Shown here: positions 60,847 through 64,000 of the stretch, one piece after another
How positions within the stretch are numbered: the first letter of the stretch is position 1
Layout: every line of letters starts with the position of its first letter
Source of the DNA: JAVJSF01 sp040219555
GTDB lineage: Bacteria > Actinomycetota > Thermoleophilia > Miltoncostaeales > Miltoncostaeaceae
DNA: 64,000 nucleotides
Direction of reading: 5' to 3'
Assembly (NCBI GenBank): GCA_040219555.1
Contig: JAVJSF010000010.1
Location: 186,001 to 250,000, forward strand
Position numbers and translations under genes: made by a program
The notes under the pieces: model-generated
Seen by the model: only the letters and a program-made list of their open reading frames with translations
Told to the model about the DNA's origin: nothing
Databases searched by the model: none

Positions 60847-61659
60847 GTGAGCGATCCATGGAGTGGGCGCGCCGGGGTGCGCGCGGTGGTGGCGGTGGCG
60901 GTGGCGCTGGCCTTCGGTTCCGGCTGCGCCGGCGGTGGTGCTGAGGACGGCGCGGACGGCGGCCCGGACCGCGGCGACGCGGCCGTGGTGGCCGACGCCC
61001 TGCGGGCAGGCGACGGCGTGCTCGACCTGACGGGGACCGTGAGCCGGGTGGTGGACGGCGACACCGTCCAGGTGCGGGTGCGCGGCGAGGATGTCGTGGT
61101 CCGCCTGGTGGGCATCGACACGCCCGAGACCCGCCATCCCCAGCGGGGGGTGGAGTGCTTCGGCCCCGAGGCGTCCGCGCGCGCGGCCGGACTGCTGCGC
61201 GAGGGGTCTACGGTGCGCCTGCGCAGCGACCCCACCCAGGACGTGCGCGACCGCTACGGCCGCCTGCTGGCCCACGTCTACAACGGCCGTGCCGCCGGAG
61301 CCGACTCGGTCAACCTGCGGCTGGTGGCCGAGGGGATGGCGCGCGTCTATGTGTACGACGGGGTCCCGTTCACCCACGTGGAGGCGTTCCGGCGGGCGGA
61401 GCGCCGCGCGCAGGACGCCGGCGAGGGGCTGTGGGGGCCGCCATGTCGCGGGGGCACCGAGCGGCCCCAGGGCGCGCCGGCGACCGCCCCGGCCGGCCGC
61501 GACGGCGAGTGCGACCCGGCCTACCGGGGCGCGTGCGTGCCGCCGTACCCGCCCGATGTCCAGTGCGGTGACGTGCGCCGGGTGGTGACCGTGGTGGGTC
61601 CCGACCCCCACCGCCTGGACGGCGACGGCAACGGGGTGGGTTGCGAGGGCTACCGCTGA
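60847..61659 (+). CDS. Exported thermonuclease with excalibur calcium-binding tail
   Basis: The 270-residue protein has a lipoprotein-like signal (VVAVAVALAFGSGC), a staphylococcal-nuclease domain (about 60-200; VDGDTVQV, LVGIDTPE, DRYGRLLAHVY) and an excalibur-type C-terminus (LDGDGNGVGCEGY preceded by further Cys). The SNase domain has the calcium Asp and catalytic Arg/Glu positions as far as I can see, so it should be an active extracellular nuclease. GTG 60847 is backed by a leaderless -10 box. Confidence 0.92.
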   Translation: MSDPWSGRAGVRAVVAVAVALAFGSGCAGGGAEDGADGGPDRGDAAVVADALRAGDGVLDLTGTVSRVVDGDTVQVRVRGEDVVVRLVGIDTPETRHPQRGVECFGPEASARAAGLLREGSTVRLRSDPTQDVRDRYGRLLAHVYNGRAAGADSVNLRLVAEGMARVYVYDGVPFTHVEAFRRAERRAQDAGEGLWGPPCRGGTERPQGAPATAPAGRDGECDPAYRGACVPPYPPDVQCGDVRRVVTVVGPDPHRLDGDGNGVGCEGYR

Positions 61660-61660
61660 G

Positions 61661-61682
61661 GGCCGGTCAGGTGGGACCGGCC
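61661..61682. terminator. Hairpin between convergent genes
   Basis: GGCCGGTC and GACCGGCC form an 8-bp stem around AGGTGG, just after the nuclease stop and 13 bases before the end of the convergent gene. It may end transcription in both directions. Confidence 0.5.
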
Positions 61683-61695
61683 GGGCGGCGGCGGC

Positions 61696-61962
61696 CTACT
61701 GGGCCGGCGGCTCCGGGAAGGCCCGCTTGAGCTGCCCCTCGACGGTGTGCCAGGTCTCGCTCACGTAGGTGGTGGCCACGTGGTAGCGGGCCCCGGGCAG
61801 CACCCGGGCCAGCTTGATCTGCTCGGGGTCGCCACCGTGGCGCAGGTCGGCCACCATGGCCCGGTAGTCGTCGACCATGTTGGACATCTCGAAGTGCTTG
61901 ATCTGGATGCTCGTGAGAGCGTCCTCGATCACCTCGAACGGGTCGCGATCGTCAGTGCTCAT
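61696..61962 (-). CDS. Small protein of unknown function
   Basis: The 88-residue protein is soluble and mainly helical (FEVIEDALTSIQIKHFEMSNMVDDYRAMVADLRHGG), then has a short beta-like region with ARYHVATTYVSETWHTVEGQL. No motif was recognised. The ATG has GAGGCGG nearby but on the wrong strand; a weak GCCGCCTC precedes it. A TACGGT hexamer about 40 bases upstream could be a -10 box. It lies between the nuclease and tRNA-Ala. Confidence 0.6.
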   Translation of the reverse strand: MSTDDRDPFEVIEDALTSIQIKHFEMSNMVDDYRAMVADLRHGGDPEQIKLARVLPGARYHVATTYVSETWHTVEGQLKRAFPEPPAQ

Positions 61963-62019
61963 GAGGCGGCGTGCCTTCCCTCGGCTCCGGGCGCGGCGAT
62001 GCTACCGTACCGCGCTCGC

Positions 62020-62092
62020 GGGGGATTAGCTCAGTTGGGAGAGCGCCTGCTTTGCAAGCAGGAGGTCGTCGGTTCGATCCCGTCATCCTCCA
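62020..62092 (+). tRNA. tRNA-Ala (anticodon TGC), probable integration site
   Basis: Acceptor arms GGGGGAT and ATCCTCC pair with one G-T. The D arm (GCTCAGTTGGGAGAGC), anticodon stem CCTGC/GCAGG with loop TTTGCAA (anticodon TGC) and T loop TTCGATC are all present. The T stem has one T-T mismatch (GTCGG against CCGTC). No CCA is encoded. A tyrosine integrase gene starts 104 bases after it, so its 3' end is the probable attL core. Confidence 0.95.
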
Positions 62093-62141
62093 TCCCGTAG
62101 CCATCAGGGTTATCGGGGTCGCCGCCAGAGGCGAGTAGAGA

Positions 62142-62163
62142 AAGTGCCGTAAGAAGTGCCGTA
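62142..62163 (+). repeat. Two direct repeats beside the tRNA/integrase junction
   Basis: AAGTGCCGTA occurs at 62142-62151 and again at 62154-62163, two bases apart. Position between the tRNA 3' end and the integrase promoter suggests arm-type integrase or excisionase binding sites, though only two copies are seen. Confidence 0.45.
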
Positions 62164-62182
62164 GCCGTGGCGTCGGTAGGAG

Positions 62183-62188
62183 TACGCT
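62183..62188 (+). promoter_or_regulatory. Putative -10 box of the integrase gene
   Basis: TACGCT ends seven bases before ATG 62196, without a ribosome binding site. The repeat pair lies about 20 bases upstream, where a bound protein could repress it. Confidence 0.45.
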
Positions 62189-62195
62189 TGCGTCC

Positions 62196-63497
62196 ATGGC
62201 CAGCCTGATCCATGAGCCCGAGCGGCCCCGCAAGCCTTGGCGCGTGGACTGGACCCAGCGCGATGGCGGGCGACCCACCAAGCGCTTCCGCACCAAGGCC
62301 GAAGCGCAGTCGTGGATCACCCACCTGCGGCGCGGTGCGGCGGCCAGCGATGCGCGGATGCGGCTGGCCGACTGGATCGAGCGCTGGATGCGCACCCACG
62401 GCCCGGGATGGGCGGCCAAGACCCTGGACGAGCGGGTGTGGCACTGCGGCCGGCTGATCGCGCCGGGTCTCGGGGCGATGGCCATCGGCGAGATCACCCG
62501 GCCCGATGTGCGGGTGTGGCGCTCGGACCTGCTGGCGCGCGGGCGCACGCCGAAGGTCATCAACCACTCGGTGCGGGTTCTGTCGGCCGCGCTGGGGGCC
62601 GCAGTCAACGATGACGTCCTGGGCGCCAACCCGTGCCACGGGCTGCGCCCGCTGCCCGAGCCGCCCGTGGACCGCGATCCCGCGACCCTGGTCGAGGTCG
62701 AGGCGCTGCGGGCCGAGCTGGAGGATCCGCACGACCGGCTGGTGGTGAGCTTGATCGCCTACGCGGGTCTGCGCCCCGGGGAGCTGCGCCGGCTGGCCTG
62801 GCGCGATGTGCGCCCCGCGGCGCTGTTCGTGCTGCGGGCCGCCGACGAGCTGGGGCGGGCCAAGACGACGAAGTCGGGGAGCACCCGCACGGTGCCGATC
62901 CGCACGCCGCTGGCGGAGGACCTGGAGGCGGTGCCGCGCCGGGGGGGCGGCGATCTGGTGGTGCCGCGCACGACCCGCTGGGATAACTGGACATCGAGGG
63001 TCTGGCGCCCCGGGCGCCACCGGGCCGAGCACGAGGCGCCGCCATATGCGCTGCGCCACACCTTCGCCTCGCTGTCGATCGCCGAGGGCAAGACCGTGTT
63101 CGAGGTGGCGGCGCTGCTGGGGCACTCGACGCCGACGCTGACGATGCGCACCTACGGTCACCTCTTCGCCGAGGCCCAGATCGGTGAGGACCAAGACATG
63201 GCGGCCGCCGCGCTGCAGGCGCGCGAGCAGGCCCCGAAGAGCGTCCGCGAGCGCGCCGCGGCGCGTGAGGGGGTGCTGGCGGTGCTCGGGACCGAGCCGC
63301 GGGGGCTGGCCGAGATCTCCGAGCGGGCCGGATTCGAGCCCGAGCGCACGGCGCGACTGCTGCTGGTGCTGGTCGAGGAGCGCCGGGTGCGTCGGCAGGA
63401 GCGCGGCGGGCGGACGGTGTACGTCCTGGCGGGCGCCGGCAGAGGGCGGGGCGGGACTCATCGTGAGGACTCGATCTCTGAGGCGACCGCCGCATAG
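62196..63497 (+). CDS. Tyrosine recombinase/integrase with extra C-terminal helix-turn-helix
   Basis: The 433-residue protein has an AP2-like N-terminal part (WRVDWTQRDGGRPTKRF), a SAM-like core-binding domain and a catalytic domain with Arg in GLRPGELRRL, box II YALRHTFASL (the usual leading His is Tyr), His in LLGHSTPTLT and the Tyr nucleophile in MRTYGHLF (about residue 318). After that, residues about 345-415 form a winged-helix-like extension (VLAVLGTEPRGLAEISERAGFEPERTARLLLVLVEERRVR) that is not usual in phage integrases. Its 3' end overlaps the convergent excisionase gene by 40 bases. Confidence 0.93.
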   Translation: MASLIHEPERPRKPWRVDWTQRDGGRPTKRFRTKAEAQSWITHLRRGAAASDARMRLADWIERWMRTHGPGWAAKTLDERVWHCGRLIAPGLGAMAIGEITRPDVRVWRSDLLARGRTPKVINHSVRVLSAALGAAVNDDVLGANPCHGLRPLPEPPVDRDPATLVEVEALRAELEDPHDRLVVSLIAYAGLRPGELRRLAWRDVRPAALFVLRAADELGRAKTTKSGSTRTVPIRTPLAEDLEAVPRRGGGDLVVPRTTRWDNWTSRVWRPGRHRAEHEAPPYALRHTFASLSIAEGKTVFEVAALLGHSTPTLTMRTYGHLFAEAQIGEDQDMAAAALQAREQAPKSVRERAAAREGVLAVLGTEPRGLAEISERAGFEPERTARLLLVLVEERRVRRQERGGRTVYVLAGAGRGRGGTHREDSISEATAA

Positions 63498-63739
63498 CGG
63501 GCCTCGTCGTGGGAGCGTGGACGGGCGCGCGGGCGGGGGCGGGGCGGGATGGGCGCCCACGTGGTGGGCAGGTCGGCGCGCGAGATCAGGTAGCGCCCGG
63601 CCACCAGGCGGGCGGGCAGATCGCCACGGCGGATCATCCGCTGCACCGTCGCCAGGCAGCAGCGCAGCTCCTGGGCGGCCTCGGCCGTGGTCAGGTGCTC
63701 GGGCCGGGTGTCGGCCCCGTGGATGACGACCCGTGCCAT
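63458..63739 (-). CDS. Excisionase-like helix-turn-helix protein
   Basis: The 93-residue protein has a MerR/excisionase-type domain (LTTAEAAQELRCCLATVQRMIRRGDLPARLVAGRYLISRADL), where a small winged helix ends with the RYLISRADL pattern, followed by a Pro/Arg-rich stretch and a short tail. It probably directs excision or controls the element. It faces the integrase, overlapping its 3' end by 40 bases, so its transcript is antisense to the integrase mRNA end. Confidence 0.8.
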   Translation of the reverse strand: MARVVIHGADTRPEHLTTAEAAQELRCCLATVQRMIRRGDLPARLVAGRYLISRADLPTTWAPIPPRPRPRARPRSHDEARYAAVASEIESSR

Positions 63740-63785
63740 CAGGCCGCGGGGGGCGGTGGCATCGACGCTGTCGGGGCGCCCGGCA

Positions 63786-64000
63786 CTAGCGCACGACCTC
63801 GCTGCGGTGGCGCACGATGTGCCCGTCGCGCTGGCCGGCGACCTCGCGGGCCTCGGTCAGGTCGGCACAGGGGATGCTCACCATGTGCCCGTCGGAGCCG
63901 ATGGCGCGCACGATGAAGGTGTCGGAGGGAGCCGGCGGCTCGGCACGCTGCTCGTGCAGCTGCTCGGCCACCAGGAGCGCCAGCTCGTCGAGGGCGATCT
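63786..64000 (-). CDS. Partial small protein of the integrative element, unknown function
   Basis: The visible product is at least 71 residues, ending SIPCADLTEAREVAGQRDGHIVRHRSEVVR after a strand-like DTFIVRAIGSDGHMVS. The frame is open past the GTG at 63971 (LDELALLVAEQLHEQR) to the window edge, so the start is outside. No family is recognised; its location next to the excisionase suggests an element gene. It lies 46 bases from the excisionase gene start. Confidence 0.5.
   Translation of the reverse strand, partial: IALDELALLVAEQLHEQRAEPPAPSDTFIVRAIGSDGHMVSIPCADLTEAREVAGQRDGHIVRHRSEVVR

Noticed and set aside
62068..62091. Broken tRNA-Ala due to integration
   Set aside because: Only one T-T mismatch in the T stem; acceptor, anticodon and T loop are intact, so the gene is treated as functional.
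62142..62163. CRISPR-like repeat
   Set aside because: Only two short copies with a 2-base spacer; no array or cas gene.

Overview
The window is very GC-rich and densely coded, with short intergenic gaps, many GTG starts and many 4-base stop/start overlaps. Gene content points to Actinomycetota. The heat-shock run carries an HspR repressor and an upstream HAIR-type operator, ergothioneine genes are present, and many genes look leaderless, with a TANNNT box 6-11 bases before the start codon. The protein mix (sulfotransferase, GYD-domain protein, HspR with Hsp20 placed between dnaK and grpE) fits class Thermoleophilia, but that assignment is inference; no 16S rRNA gene is in the window.

Layout. 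Positions 1-1834 are the end of the ribosomal/RNA polymerase cluster (rpoA, rplQ, truA). Positions 1848-5802 hold a small redox enzyme, a zinc-ribbon mini-gene overlapping a Crp-like regulator, a DUF3179 lipoprotein, and a coupled methyltransferase/thioredoxin-fold pair. Positions 5970-9594 are surE, a HAD phosphatase and ligA, each overlapping the next. Positions 9591-13644 run on the minus strand: DacB, a small putative DNA-binding protein, a PAP2 membrane protein, an ArsJ-type exporter and tRNA-Pro. Positions 13725-25313 are mixed housekeeping: NifU domain, nitrilase, nagA, 23S rRNA methyltransferase, patatin, CDP-alcohol transferase, fumarylacetoacetase family, nth, UspA and a second Crp-like regulator. 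Positions 25339-27591 are egtB-egtD.

Positions 27753-34992 are the heat-shock run: HAIR operator, dnaK, hsp20, grpE, dnaJ, hspR, clpB, closed by a 15-bp GC hairpin. Positions 35107-40219 hold a TlpA-like thioredoxin, small membrane proteins, a sulfotransferase, a GYD protein and a metallo-beta-lactamase fold enzyme. Positions 40309-47719 look like a surface-glycan region: secreted phosphodiester glycosidase, orphan histidine kinase, sugar aminotransferase, DUF354 protein, CapD/WbpM-type dehydratase and a Cys/His-rich mini-protein. Positions 47779-49920 are a LysR regulator and ATP sulfurylase. Positions 50000-58233 hold two exported glycosidase-like proteins, a degenerate HesB protein, nhaA, uppP and a subtilase. 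Positions 58412-61962 carry a zinc-ribbon/PAS-like protein, aldo/keto reductase, TIGR01777 epimerase and an exported nuclease.

From 62020 to the right edge, tRNA-Ala is followed by a tyrosine integrase, an excisionase-like gene and a partial small gene. This looks like the left end of an integrative element that continues beyond the window.

No gap longer than about 300 bases lacks a gene. No CRISPR array, rRNA gene, insertion sequence or replication origin was seen.
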